Shown here: positions 10,801-20,774 of the stretch, piece after piece | Numbering within the stretch: the first letter of the stretch is position 1 | Layout of the letters: every line of letters starts with the position of its first letter | Assembly: GCA_944739405.2 (NCBI GenBank) | Contig: OX123182.2 | Span: 45,385,598-45,449,597, forward strand | Origin: Euclidia mi | Lineage: Eukaryota > Arthropoda > Insecta > Lepidoptera > Erebidae | DNA: 64,000 nt | Direction: 5' to 3' | Notes under the pieces: generated by a model | Told to the model about the DNA's origin: nothing | The model's database searches: none | Seen by the model: the letters and a program-made list of their open reading frames with translations, nothing else | Program-made: the position numbers and the translations under genes

Positions 10801-13074
10801 TTCCTCTAAATGACCTAACTCTAAATATTCTTGAATGAAATTGCAATATTTCAACTTTAATTCTGGATTCTTACGGAAACGTCTTTCTAAATACAACAAT
10901 CGTTTTTTAGCCATAGCGTAAGAATCTCCTAAACAATCTGGATTATCAATTAGGGGCAGCCTCACACAAAATCTACCCGATTCTAAACGATAAGTATTAC
11001 GATAAAAATGGTCTTCACATGCCTGCTCAATTTTGCTAAAATATTGCTTATCTGGAACCTGCTCAAGTTCCCAAAACCTTTTCAAATGAGAATCAATATT
11101 GGAATTATTGCATTCGTCACTATCACTAATTGAAACATGACACGGAATATTTTTAGGTGACGAACAATTCCTTACATTTGGAGAAATTGGGCCGGCAACG
11201 AGCCAACCTAGCTTTGAGCTACGAAGCTGGGGCATATTAGTACCTAATGCAAGCTGATCACATCCGAGTAGGTCCCAAAACAGGTCTGCACCTATCAAGA
11301 CGTCTATGGCTGAAGGCCGATTAAAGCTAGGATCAGCTAGCTGTAGGTTGGTTGGAATATTTAATTGACTAATGTCTATAGATTGTTTTGGAATAACACT
11401 TGTTAATTGGTTTAATACATAAAATGACTGTACAACACTATAGTCATCATTAAGAGAATTTAATCGGGCAATACAACTTTTGTTTACGTATTCCGCTAAG
11501 TTGTTGCCTATACCGATAACGTTTATAGTATTAATAGCACATACCTGTAATGATAACTTGTTCATAAGTGACTGGCTAATAAATGAAGACTGACTGCCAC
11601 AGTCTAACAAAGCACGCACTCGAAATTGTTTGTTTGTTTGTGGATTGATAACATTAACCATAGCTGTTGATAAAAGAATGTGATTTTCTATAAAATTATC
11701 ACTAATAGAATTATTTACTGATATTTCAGTTGAACCACGATCTGTGTTGGTATTATTGCTGCTGACTGTACTAGCATTACTTGCACTAGTATTGTTTAAA
11801 TTAGGGGAATGCAAGAGTGAATTGTGCCTACGCTTGCACTCACGACAGGGACCCAACTTGCAGTCACGTGCACGATGCCCAGTTCGTAAACAATTGGAGC
11901 ATAAGTGCAACTTAAATGCTTCATCTCGTCGTTCCTGAACGCTCTTCGCAAGGAATGTAGGGCAGTCGTATATCCAGTGGTCACCCTTACAGACAACGCA
12001 CTGCTTAGCGACAGAGCCGGTGTTCTGAACTGTAGATGAAAAGGATTTAGTACTACGAGAATTGTTATTATTGTTTTGACGTGATTGTGTGACCTTGGGT
12101 ATATCAGACTTGTTTTGATTCATAGTTTCTAACACATCAGCACGATCAGTTAGGAATTTTTTGAAATCCTTTAAAGCAGGGAGATTGGACAAATTATTAC
12201 GATGTTCTTCCCACTTCATGGCAGTACGATTATCTAATTTTGGTATAAGAATTTTAATAATTATCATTTCAAGCAGTTCATCTTTCGTTGCTAAACTTGA
12301 CAATGCTCGCAAGTTTTTAGTTACGTGGTCAACTAGAAACCTCAGTGATTTGTCCGATTCACGTTTGTGTTGTTGTTGTGTTGATTCGAAATATATCAAT
12401 GAATTAAGGTGTTGATTTATAAGTTGGCGCTTGTTATCGTAACGATCGCACAAAAGCTGCCATGCAGTTTTATAATTATTTTCAGAAATCTCTAAATTGG
12501 AAATAATTCGCGCGGCTTCCTTTTCAAGATACGATACCAAATAATGGAACTTGTGAATAGGTTTAATGCATTCATTGTTATGAATAAGCGATAAATAGGT
12601 ATCTCGGAACTCAAGCCAGCGGAAATAAGCGCCATCAAACTTTGCGATTTGTATTTGTGGTAATTTAAAATCAACATGATGACATTGAGATGACAGATCG
12701 TTATGACATTGTGATGAATTGTGCAAATCAGATTCGTTTGAAGTATTTTTGTACTTATCAAGTTGCTCTTCAGCAATTGCAAGATGTGAAGTGAAGATCT
12801 GCTCAATTTCATCACGTTCGTCGATCTCGGAGTCCATATTATCGCAATTAATGACCTCAATCTGAGCCTGTAGTTCATCAAATTTGCTAGACATAGCTCG
12901 TATTTTACCAATACTAATTTCTAACTCTTTAATTTGGGTTTTATTCAATTTTGAAGAGCATACTCCATCTAAATATTTTTTAAACTTTGTTAAACGACCT
13001 TTGACCGAGCTACGCTTAGCAAACAGTTCCTTCAATTGTTTTGCATTACAGTCTTTATCTTCGCTTAAAGACAT
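7810..13074 (-). CDS. BEL/Pao Gag-Pol polyprotein, intact (about 1,754 aa)
   Basis: Encodes all proteins for particle assembly, reverse transcription and integration. The start chosen is the ATG at 13074-13072 (MSLSEDKDC); the frame stays open a little upstream but without an ATG. Approximate residues: N-terminal coiled region; a Gag block of the DUF1759 type (130-290, FDGAYFRWLEFRDTY); zinc knuckles with CVVCKGDHW and CSNCLRTGHRARDC (355-415); aspartic protease LLDCGSQSSF (Asp 491); reverse transcriptase with VVFDGSAR, LTADIEKFF and YVDD (906-909); RNase H FSDASQVAYG (1077); integrase zinc-binding HNMHAG...CVRC (about 1375-1420); catalytic VGVDFAGP, FCDNG and GGIWEAG; and a C-terminal DUF5641-like domain. 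It has no stop or frameshift, and cleavage sites cannot be read. Confidence 0.96.
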   Translation of the reverse strand: MSLSEDKDCNAKQLKELFAKRSSVKGRLTKFKKYLDGVCSSKLNKTQIKELEISIGKIRAMSSKFDELQAQIEVINCDNMDSEIDERDEIEQIFTSHLAIAEEQLDKYKNTSNESDLHNSSQCHNDLSSQCHHVDFKLPQIQIAKFDGAYFRWLEFRDTYLSLIHNNECIKPIHKFHYLVSYLEKEAARIISNLEISENNYKTAWQLLCDRYDNKRQLINQHLNSLIYFESTQQQHKRESDKSLRFLVDHVTKNLRALSSLATKDELLEMIIIKILIPKLDNRTAMKWEEHRNNLSNLPALKDFKKFLTDRADVLETMNQNKSDIPKVTQSRQNNNNNSRSTKSFSSTVQNTGSVAKQCVVCKGDHWIYDCPTFLAKSVQERRDEAFKLHLCSNCLRTGHRARDCKLGPCRECKRRHNSLLHSPNLNNTSASNASTVSSNNTNTDRGSTEISVNNSISDNFIENHILLSTAMVNVINPQTNKQFRVRALLDCGSQSSFISQSLMNKLSLQVCAINTINVIGIGNNLAEYVNKSCIARLNSLNDDYSVVQSFYVLNQLTSVIPKQSIDISQLNIPTNLQLADPSFNRPSAIDVLIGADLFWDLLGCDQLALGTNMPQLRSSKLGWLVAGPISPNVRNCSSPKNIPCHVSISDSDECNNSNIDSHLKRFWELEQVPDKQYFSKIEQACEDHFYRNTYRLESGRFCVRLPLIDNPDCLGDSYAMAKKRLLYLERRFRKNPELKLKYCNFIQEYLELGHLEECPTTNPVPSYYLCHHAVYKQNSETTKTRVVFDGSARTSSGFSLNDLQMVGPNVQDSIFSILIRARQYKYILTADIEKFFRMVELNEKDRNLQLILWRSDESNPIKTLRLKTVTYGLASATYLSTKCLSVLAENCDDQLIGNIIKHDHYVDDLVTGSNDESKLLYIQRKVSDTLKSGGFKLRKFRSNLPSILSSSVIDQNDKVSLSESNNTLGLNWNPKTDTLQISIEIPNKNDVVTKRSILSASFKIFDPLGILSPCVIIPKMLLQSLWLNKKGWDEPVSSDILESWNKFIGNLHFLSDLQIPRLTLCEAPNYIEIHTFSDASQVAYGACVYLRSHNLAGEVKVNLLCAKSKVAPLKPITIPRLELCAALLAAKLCKTVTSSLRCDVNRIIYWCDSSVVLSWLNGNSAKLKTFVANRVAEINELTDSSSWRYVPTDQNPADLISRGVSPDQIINSNFWWSGPSFLIQPESDWPYLKKLINESDLPEMKSTSAVVLEPATEILKIDKFSSFLKLRRVFAYVNRFIHNIRYKCPKDKLFGKLNVSELELSFISLCKIAQQTSFTLEYNLLLKNKTLSSKSTLLSLSPFLDDDKVMRVGGRIELSNYNYTKKHPILLHASHPLTKLYFKYEHLHNMHAGPQLLLACVRETVWPINGRHLARRTVHVCVRCRRIQGKTLTPMMGNLPAQRIIPDFPFRTVGVDFAGPFLTLNRKGRGARLIKTYLCLFVCFRYKCVHLEAVSDLSKDAFIMTLRRFISRRGKPAEIFCDNGRNFVAAAKEIGNFLKTNHEPVVNFATNEGIKFVFSPTYAPHFGGIWEAGVKSAKYHLKRVMGNHHLTFEEICTLFTQVEAVLNSRPLCPLSPSPNDYHFLSPGHFLIGRALNALPGPSLEHENQNNLQRYLKLEQIHRHFWQRWEKEYIAELQQRSKWRTNSASLQVGDLVLLQEDNVPPLSWRMGRVSRLFPGTDGVTRVADVETTRGCFRRPLTRICPLPTSLPDDD

Positions 13075-14037
13075 TTTGTTAAATACTAATAGCAACAACA
13101 AACGATAAACTAGCACTGAGAACTTTACGAAAAATGCTTATTGTTAATTGAGTTCTAAACAGTAACGCAAAATGAAGGAATAAAGTTATATGTTTAGAAT
13201 CTTATCTGATACTCCTTCGGCGGCACCTGGCGCAGCAGCGCGGCTGCAGCTCGGCAGCACGACGATGCACCGACGTCACCCAAACGCGGCTAGCGGTAGC
13301 TGGCAGCGTCAGGCAGCGATGGAGTTTCTGGAATAGTCGGCCCAAAATATTTGAAATAATGTTAACTACAATAATGGCACGAACTATTGGGAGGGTGTCT
13401 ATGAGAAAAATTGGCAATATTACTAATTGGTGTTTAGATACTCAAGTATTGTTCATTTATGAACTTATTTTAAGGAATGTACTGGTATTTTAAGAATTTA
13501 TAATTTTACAAATGATGACGTAGGTAGTTGTCACACTGAACAATGAATTTTAATTACACTATTTTTCTATATTTACTGGTTGTTTACTTGAAATAAGCTT
13601 TAAATTAGCTAGATACTTTGTTGAACTAATGAAATACACAAGTGGAATGTACCAAACAGCGACCCTTTTGATAGGAAAAATAGGTTTAGGTGTTAGGGTA
13701 AACTATGGGAATGGCACTTAACTGATAGGCGAGACGGCTGCTTCCGCCTGCATTGGTCCTCGCTGATGGCTGTTGGCACTGATAGAAACACGAGCTGTTC
13801 TACAAATGTTGACGGAATCCTCGAACTGGCGTGGCAGGCTGACGGTGAACCCCGACGTGGCGTCGTCGTAGAAGCTAAGGCTGGGCGCGGCGCTTTCTGC
13901 TGACCGACCTGGCTGGCTTAGTTGTCTTCTTTGATAGTGTTCCTGCGTCTGTAGTCCTCCACAATCAATCTTTGGTAGATTTCCTTTTGACGAGAATTCT
14001 TTGTTTTCGTACTTCGATCCGAATTTTGCAAATCCGT
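13075..14037 (-). other. Leader of BEL-1 between primer-binding site and Gag start
   Basis: Almost 1 kb of non-coding RNA leader, long for an LTR retrotransposon. Short open frames (e.g. 13202-13417) have no recognised domain. It presumably carries packaging and dimerisation signals, which cannot be identified by eye. Confidence 0.6.
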
Positions 14038-14053
14038 CCTGTCACGGTCGCCA
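14038..14053 (-). promoter_or_regulatory. Primer-binding site of BEL-1 (tRNA-Arg-like)
   Basis: In element orientation TGGCGACCGTGACAGG lies nine bases inside the 5' LTR. It begins TGG, complementary to the CCA end of a tRNA. The remainder agrees with the 3' end of an arthropod tRNA-Arg as I remember it (…CACGGTCG plus CCA). Position and the TGG start are seen; the tRNA identity is from memory. Confidence 0.7.
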
Positions 14054-14062
14054 ATTTTAATG

Positions 14063-14317
14063 TGTAATAGTAGACAAAGTTTTGTAATGAAAACCTCAGA
14101 TTCCGTTGATAACAGCTTTAATCTTGCTTTTTTGTCATTAAGTATTACAATGATTCGCAGTTTTTACGTATTGATGCCAGCGTAACAAAAATTAGAAATC
14201 GAATAACAAAAATATGTGCGGGTGTAAGTAAAATAAATTTAGGAGTCAGGTACAGTATTACTTAAACGAGTAACTTGATGCCATTTAAAATGATCAGGCG
14301 TTTATGCAGCGCAGACA
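14063..14317 (-). repeat. 5' LTR of BEL-1 (255 bp)
   Basis: Same length and apparently the same sequence as 7520-7774. In element orientation it runs TGTCTGCGC to CTATTACA and should carry the promoter. The outer flank begins AATATAAATAAAT. Confidence 0.97.
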
Positions 14318-15660
14318 AATATAAATAAATAAAGGTTCACGTCTTATTATAAATCAGATTGATCAGTAATTCAATATAATTCTCACAAGTAAATTACTCA
14401 AAACATTTATAAGAAAATGCTTGTATTTTTGCTTACTCACAATAGGCAAATTATCTAAGAAGCGATTTATCTTACCTTTCTCAGGAAAATATCATAGAGA
14501 AAATCCTTAAGCCCCCAAATCTTAGATACGGGGTAGAAACAGAGAGTCATTTATCCTCATTTCGCAGCGATACGGCGATGATTACCGCGGAACGTTAACA
14601 TTTACGAGAGAATGATACCTATTGAGATATAAGAACTGAATAATAAACCCCAGGTGCATAATGTTAATGCGAACCTTCGAGTGACAGGACCATTACTGAC
14701 GCAAACTTCCGAAAATAGAAGAGAGACTTATCGCGAGAACCGTGTTTACTTTTTATTTATTTACTTACAACCTTTTTTGAGGTTTCGCGGCGTCTCAACT
14801 AAAATAAAATTGGGCCGTGACTTTTTTGAGTTAAAACGAATATTGGCAATGTGATTTTATTCTGTTAACGTACCTAAATGGTAAACTAGCTACGGGAATT
14901 ATTTTCCTCTTTTTTGTTATCTCTGTTGCGCAATATTTCGCTAGCCAATGATTAAAGTAGTCTAGATATCATTCTTCAGCCCTTTAATTACCTCCGTGCC
15001 ACACATCAATCCGTTGCTCTATTTGACGATTTGATTTTGATTATTATTTAAGTATGGCTTCTTATTTACATTTCATACCTATATAGCATCAACAGGATCA
15101 ATATTCGTTTAGAATTCACAGACAAGTAACTTCGCACACTACGTGACCCGTATTAGTCACGGACTCCATTAAAAACAAACAAGAAGTTGAATGAATTCGC
15201 ATAGACATCACAAGTACGTGATACACAGGCTACAAATAATGATGGCATTATTGAAATGTAATTTACAGCTCTCAAGAGCCTATGTATCCTTCCGTAAAGG
15301 CCACATGACGCTATAAATGCAATACATTGCTTCATTTGCATGCCACAAGTCTCGCAGATGGCAAAAAAAAACGAAACTATAGAGCACGATCCCACTATTA
15401 TTCAACCGCGTGTTCCTTTTGTTTGCCTCTAAAATGTTGCACGTTTACTAACTTTTAAATTCATTGAGTTTTGTATGTAAACACGTATTTGATTTGCTCG
15501 TTTCGTTGGTTCTAAATAAGATTTGATGATAGCTTTTTCTGTGTTATTTGAAAAAGAAAGAAAAAAAAGAATAACACATTTATTCTATTCATGAAGGCAC
15601 ATACAACATATAGCGGGATTAATAAAGGAATTAACTTATTTACTAACTTAACCTAACATA
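14318..15660. other. AT-rich non-coding stretch
   Basis: No recognisable gene or element. Short open frames (14654-14854, 15153-15395) lack domain signatures and codon structure. An A-rich run lies at about 15551-15570. Confidence 0.5.
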
Positions 15661-15670
15661 AACAGAATCG

Positions 15671-15732
15671 GATCCCAACACAGCATAATGCCATCTTGCA
15701 ACACAAGATGGCGCTGGTATTCTGTTGGGACC
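15671..15732. repeat. Imperfect inverted repeat / hairpin
   Basis: TCCCAACA at the left pairs with TGTTGGGA at the right. The centre CCATCTTG...CAAGATGG forms a second stem, so nearly the whole 60 bp can fold back. It may be a tiny MITE remnant. No coding content. Confidence 0.6.
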
Positions 15733-15854
15733 GTTTTTATATATTAATAAATAAAATAAATAATAATATATAATGAACAGCAGTCAATAAAAATATACAT
15801 AACTAATATAACTCAGATTCCAGATAAACTTGCAAAAATGAGCAATCGACAAAC

Positions 15855-15982
15855 CTCCACCATGGTCACCTGTCTATGACGCGTACGCGCACGACTATTT
15901 ATTATCTGTGCACGCGCTGATCGCGCGGCGTTTAAATGTTCAAAATGGACGCCAAGCCAATGTCAGATCACCATGGTGGAAA
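15855..15982. repeat. Small element with imperfect terminal inverted repeats
   Basis: CCACCATGGT with about ten further semi-matching bases occurs at 15857 and, inverted, near 15980. The interior is unusually rich in CpG (GACGCGTACGCGCACG). It resembles a short MITE, but no clear target duplication is visible. Confidence 0.4.
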
Positions 15983-16207
15983 ATTGGAAACTGAGGCAGG
16001 AAATTTGGGAAAAAATCTGGAGACAATTCCTTACGCGGAAAGCTTGTATTGCGAACCATAACAATATAAATCGGCTCGTTTGTGCTTCGTTTTGGGTGTT
16101 TATTGTGCATCAGAACATGATAATTTTAATGAAGTGCATAACACAACACAAACAATTTTGCACAGAAAATCCATGAACTCACAAACTAGATCTTTGGAGA
16201 TAATATA

Positions 16208-16990
16208 TCAAACACTAAACACGTCGCTGGCCGGTTGAATGGCTAGACAGTGGGACCAACCCACTAGTTTGTAATGTCTGCTAAAACTGTAACTTGATTT
16301 CAGGTTTCTTATAAGTGGTGGCAGGTCGTTCCAACAATGAGTTGCAGTCATTTTAAAACTACCACGCAATGCAGCTGTTTGGTGTCTAGGTGTAACCAGT
16401 AGGTAAGTAGAGCCTCTTGTATTGTGTTTATTTAGGTCACTGGACCATGTTAGCTTTTTATAGAGGTAAGTGGGCCTGTCTGTAGAGACAACACCGAAAA
16501 TAAGTGAGGCCAAGTGAAGTTTGCTACGCGATGACATTCTCAAAGTTCTGTTTTTATTGAGAAAGGGTGTAATATGAGAGTGAGGTGGGACGTTAAAACA
16601 GAATCGAGCACAGGCATTTTGCATCCGTTGAATGAGCCTTTCTGTTCTGCTTAGTAGACATGCACCATACACTCTATCTGCATAATTGAGCTTAGACAAG
16701 ATCAAGCTTTCAAACAACATAATACGCATGTCCTCACTGAGGTCGAACCCGATAAAGAAGCATCAATCTGTAAAAACAATTTTGTACTGCCTCTGCAATA
16801 AAAGTGCAAGCATTGGTCAAATACATCACCTAGATTGCGAGCTTCAAGTACCTGTTCTATTTGACAACCCTTGATCCACTGCACCCTGCTTACCATCTCC
16901 TTAGTGCCAATGAACAAAAACTTAGATTTGTTGGGGTTAAGTATCAGAGAATTTCTGCTCGCCCAATCTGATATATTGTGTAATAAGTTT
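16208..16990 (-). pseudogene. CR1-type LINE fragment, 3' part of reverse transcriptase
   Basis: The minus strand encodes the end of a CR1-like ORF2. A frame with FIGTKEMVSRVQWI and EQVLEARNLG (16917-16702) is followed, after a frameshift, by MRIMLFESLILSKLNYADRVYG...HCWNDLPPLIRNL (16729 onward). The second part aligns with the C-terminal region of the LINEs at 1518 and 20775. The catalytic YADD box is absent, so this is a 5'-truncated dead copy. Limits are approximate. Confidence 0.8.
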
Positions 16991-17220
16991 AAAATACATA
17001 TCTAAATAAAAGCGCTAGTAATGTAGGTATATCAATATAGGAATCACCGAAAGTCATATTTCTGATTCCGAATCGGTTGCCATTCGTGTATATATTTCAG
17101 TCAAAATTTGATACCTATCTACACAAATGATTCCAAAGGAATTCACAAGGAAAGTCAACCAGGAATTTGAATATTATAGTATAACAAGATCTGTCGAAAC
17201 AATGACCATTCGATGTTTAA

Positions 17221-17650
17221 GCAATTTAATTCATACATACATACATATCGTCACGCCTTTTATCCCCGAAGGGGTAGGCAGAGGTGTATTTCTACACCCA
17301 CTTTTCGCCAGATATACTTTAGTCCCACGTAATAAGGGGCGAGCCTATTGCCGTACCGGGCACATTTCCAGACTCCGTGCTGCTACTGAGAATTTTGTGA
17401 CAGAAAAACCCAATAACACTGACCGACCCAGGAATCGAACCCGGGACCTCCCGATTCCACGCGCACATTTATGCCGCGAGACCAACGAGGCAGTCGTACA
17501 GGGTTTGATGTCGAGTTTTCCGTCTCTACGCAAAGATGGTATTTGCATCGTGTTATCCCTTAGTCGCCTCTTACGACACCCACGGGAACATAGGGGGTGG
17601 TGACACTTGTATTCTATGCCGTCAACCACACGGTTTAGTGCAATTTAATT
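17221..17650 (-). mobile_element. tRNA-derived SINE, complete with 11-bp target duplication
   Basis: The 11-mer GCAATTTAATT at 17221-17231 and 17640-17650 flanks the insert. On the minus strand the element has an A-box-like stretch (rc of 17472-17490, GTTGGTCTCGCGGCA) and a B-box-like stretch (rc of 17430-17443, GGTTCGATTCC), and it ends in TATG repeats. The same family occurs at 39830-40240. The promoter boxes lie about 150 bases inside the 5' end, so an extra module precedes the tRNA-like head. Confidence 0.88.
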
Positions 17651-17869
17651 ATACTAAACATATTCGTATATTTGGAAAGCTATAAATTGATTTCAGTTTA
17701 TGTGGGGTAAAGTTTTCAGGTCGGGTACATTTTTCTAGTAGCCAAATAGACAAAACTGCAGCTGGCTAAGCAAAATCAAGCCAGATTTATTTTTTCTTGT
17801 CTCCACTATGTTAATAATTTCATGGTTATTCAATATTTTATCGTACATACATACATAGACTCACGTCTG

Positions 17870-18987
17870 TTACCAGGAGGGGTTGGCAGAGACTACGGAA
17901 CACCATTTGCAACGATCCTGACATACCTCTCTTGCTTCATTCACTCCCATCAAGTTTCTCATGCATGCTCTTCTGTTTAGGGTACTTCTGTCCTGTCCTT
18001 TTTTAGAATGTCTCCTATCTGGTCAGAGAACGTCCGCCTAGGTCTTCCCCTTCGTCCTGTCCCTTCCAAACTTGCCTTATATATCTGCTTGGTCAGTCTT
18101 TCGTCATCCATCCTCTCCACGTGCCCAAACCATCTTAGCACACCTTTCTCGATGCTTGTCACTACATCTTCTTTTACCCCACAACACTCTCTTATCACAC
18201 AATTCTTTACTCTGTCAGTCAGAGAGACACCACACATAATTCTCAGTGCTCTCATTTCTGCAGCATTTATTCTACTTTCATTACTCTTCTGCCATACCCA
18301 ACTATCACTACCATACATAAGAGTAGGTACTAACACCCTTCTATGCACAGCCAAACGTGCCTTTTTGAACACGTTTTGGCTATTCATAAACGCCTTCAGA
18401 GCTCCATTCACTCTATTACCTGCATTAACTCTTCTTTCAATATTTTCTACATTCTTACCATCTCTTGTAAACAGCGTACCTAAATATACAAACTTATTCA
18501 CTTGTTCCACTCGCTGTCCATCGATCATAACATTACAAGCCGTAACGCATTCCCCCTTTTCAAAAACCATAACTTTCGTTTTACTTACATTCCCTTTCAT
18601 TCCTTTCCTCTCTAACGCACCAAGCATGATTGTTACCATCTCCTGCAACTCCTCCGCTGAAGACGCAAGTATAACCTGATCATTAGCATAAAGGAGGCAT
18701 TTGACAAGTAACTCATTCATCCTTAATCCACAATCACTATGTTTTAAGTCTTGCAAACAACTATCCATGAAGAGGTTGAACAGCCACGGCGACGCAACAC
18801 ATCCCTGTCTAACACCTGTGTTGATGGTAAACCAGTCAGTGTATGTCCCGTTTATCCCCACACAAGCTCTAGAATCCTCATAAGGGATTTCAGAGCTCGA
18901 ATTAGGCTGCTGTTCACCCCATACATCGACAGTACCGACCACATTTCATTCCTCACCAATTTATCGTAAGCCTTTTCCAAATCCACG
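17870..18987 (-). pseudogene. RTE-1 reverse transcriptase, C-terminal portion
   Basis: The minus strand begins with VDLEKAYDKLVRNEMW, then a one-base deletion near 18881 shifts the frame into SRACVGINGTYTDWF. Motifs GVRQGCVASPWLF, VKCLLYAND, VNKFVYLGTLFTRDGKN, LRWFGHVERMDDERL and GRPRRTF are typical of RTE-type LINEs. The catalytic box reads YAND instead of YADD (18679-18690), which would abolish polymerisation. A second frameshift near 18000 separates the last ~40 residues, which end ...CSVVSANPSW followed by TAA at 17870. That terminal coding sequence is the part shared with the SINE tails. Confidence 0.86.
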
Positions 18988-18991
18988 AATG

Positions 18992-19021
18992 AAAGAAAGA
19001 AAGAAAGAAAGAAAGAAAGAA
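18992..19021. repeat. (AAAG)n tail of CR1 copy B
   Basis: About seven AAAG units. It is the 3' tail of the minus-strand LINE, since the adjacent UTR ends CTAAATAAATTTAGTT in element orientation. CR1-group LINEs end in such short repeats. Confidence 0.88.
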
Positions 19022-19439
19022 ACTAAATTTATTTAGACTCTGCACAATGGACGCCAATAAATATACAAAAAAATAATACACAAAAACACTGAAATATATT
19101 ATAAAAGTGAAAGTAAAGAATAAAATAAGTAACATGCAAATATGACAGACAATACCAGAAAATTACAGAAAGCTATAATAATATTCAATGCAGAACATAA
19201 TATACATAATTATACAATAGTGGCGTCTCACGGCGTGGTCTAAAAAGGACCTGGTTCAACATATGCCAGCCCGAAAGCTGACGCTGATTTTCAACCAGAT
19301 CCTTAAGTGACGCACGCATAACAAACCATCACACAAGTATAAATCAAATACACATACAGCATACACACATACACACACACACATGTCCATAGTAGTCTCT
19401 TAACTATATACTGAACAATATCAATTCCGCTTATATTAA

Positions 19440-20770
19440 CCTTTAATTAGGCGCGCGGGGTCGTCGCGACCCGAAGTGATTTTTAACTTAAGTTATTTTT
19501 TTAGCTATTATTGCTGGCAACCCGAATTTCTTGCTAGCTTTCTAACTCTTTACTCTCCATGCGATTCAGTGTAGCCCATGTCGCGGAGTTGATCGCACGC
19601 ACTGCACGAAGGGGCTTGGGGTCGCGGCGACCCCGCGCGACTAATAGTGTAGTTCATATTTAGGTAAGTGAATATTTGTATATTATGGTTTTCAGCATTT
19701 TTTCATCTTATCTTGTGAATTTTAAAAATATGCAACTGCTTACCACTATTCTGTACACAATTATAGATTCATATAAAATACAAAATTATGTATTTTATGT
19801 TTTTGTTTGATTAACACACGCTATTACATTTAGCTTTTTCTCTATGCGTATAAACTACGATAGCTTGTTTATCAATTTTTTAACAGTAATTTATCTTTCA
19901 CAGAATTATTTCATCATGGCCCAAAATAGGCAGAGTCTTCGACTTGAACGTATAAGTGCGATAATTGAAGATGAAGAAGAATCTTTTGATGAGACTGAAA
20001 AAAATCAAAAAAATCCAAAACTGTTGTATTATTGTCGTCTATGCATCATAATGATATCGTAGACGAGGGCGAATTGAAGAAGCCGGAGATGATTTTATTC
20101 TATAATCAAACAAAGGGTGGCGTAGACACAAATGATAAGTTGTGTTCCACGTAAAACATTGCTAGGCGGACGAAGATATGGCTTATGGTCTTTTTTTTAT
20201 TTATTCAATGTGTCTGCTATAAGTGCATTCGTTATTTATAACTTCAACAACAATGAGACTACTATAAATAGACGTTTTTTTCTAAAGTTTTTAGCAACAG
20301 AATGTGTAAAAGCACATAGATTAGCAAGAGCAATAGTTCCGTCCCTGCCCAGTGTTTTGAAAAAAAAACGATTGTCGGAACCTGAAGTTGCGACTCCTTT
20401 AACGTCTAACACTGGATTGCATTCAACAAAAAGAGGCAGGTGCTACATCTGTCCACGAAAAGGCGACAGGAAAACGACCGCAAAGTGCAATAAGTGCAAT
20501 AAATTTATCTATGGCGATCATACAAAGAAAATTTGTGATAATTGTTGAATTTTTATAGTACTTACGAAAAACATATTTTTCTATTGTTCTGAACATCTTT
20601 CTAAGATTTTGTTTTTATTTTTCTAAAAGATTAATAAGAAATAAGTAGAATAAAAACAATTAAAGTTGATTACTAATTAAGATGTTTCTTATTTCATACC
20701 TATCAATTTGGGGTAACTGCAGACCCCGTGCGACTAACAATGTTAGTTTATTGGCGCGCCTAATTAAAGG
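19440..20770 (+). mobile_element. piggyBac-type DNA transposon, internally deleted
   Basis: TTAA at 19436-19439 and 20771-20774 flanks a 17-bp perfect terminal inverted repeat CCTTTAATTAGGCGCGC. TTAA target duplication and CC-starting ends are piggyBac hallmarks. The element is 1,331 bp against about 2.5 kb for autonomous relatives. Subterminal GC-rich strings (GGGGTCGTCGCGACCC near 19457, GTCGCGGCGACCCC near 19621) form further inverted motifs. It retains only the N- and C-terminal pieces of the transposase, so it would need another element's enzyme. Confidence 0.93.
19917..20548 (+). pseudogene. piggyBac transposase remnant
   Basis: It starts at ATG 19917 with an acidic N-terminus (MAQNRQSLRLERISAIIEDE), then breaks. 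The next recognisable part is TKGGVDTNDKLCS near 20113-20150, which carries the last catalytic Asp block of piggyBac enzymes. A frameshift leads into a frame with NVSAISAFVIYNFNN and a C-terminal Cys-rich domain (CYICPRKGDR, CNKCNKF, GDHTKKICDNC) that normally binds the terminal repeats. The central catalytic region with the first two Asp residues is missing. Non-functional. Confidence 0.88.
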
Positions 20771-20774
20771 TTAA

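Larger units (their letters stand above)
7520..14317 (-). mobile_element. Complete BEL/Pao LTR retrotransposon (BEL-1), apparently intact
   Basis: Both LTRs are 255 bp, begin TG and end CA when read on the plus strand, and I see no difference between them. Inside, in element orientation, are a primer-binding site (14053-14038), a leader of almost 1 kb, a single Gag-Pol frame (13074-7810) and a G-rich polypurine tract (7785-7775). Gag (zinc knuckles), protease, reverse transcriptase, RNase H, integrase is the BEL/Pao domain order. Identical LTRs and an unbroken frame imply a very recent insertion that may be able to move. The target duplication is not clean: only AAT is shared by the two flanks, whereas 4-6 bp is usual. 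Confidence 0.96.

Noticed and set aside
17430..17490. Possible tRNA gene (A- and B-box-like sequence), also at 39990-40046 and 59054-59120
   Set aside because: The boxes sit in repeated elements with retroposon tails and, in two cases, target duplications; no cloverleaf can be formed, so they are SINE promoters.
18008..18679. A 223-codon plus-strand frame
   Set aside because: It is the antisense shadow of the RTE-1 reverse transcriptase, and its composition and lack of motifs fit that.
18991..19021. GAAA microsatellite as an independent repeat
   Set aside because: It is directly attached to a CR1 3' UTR and flanked by the insertion's target duplication, so it is the LINE's tail.
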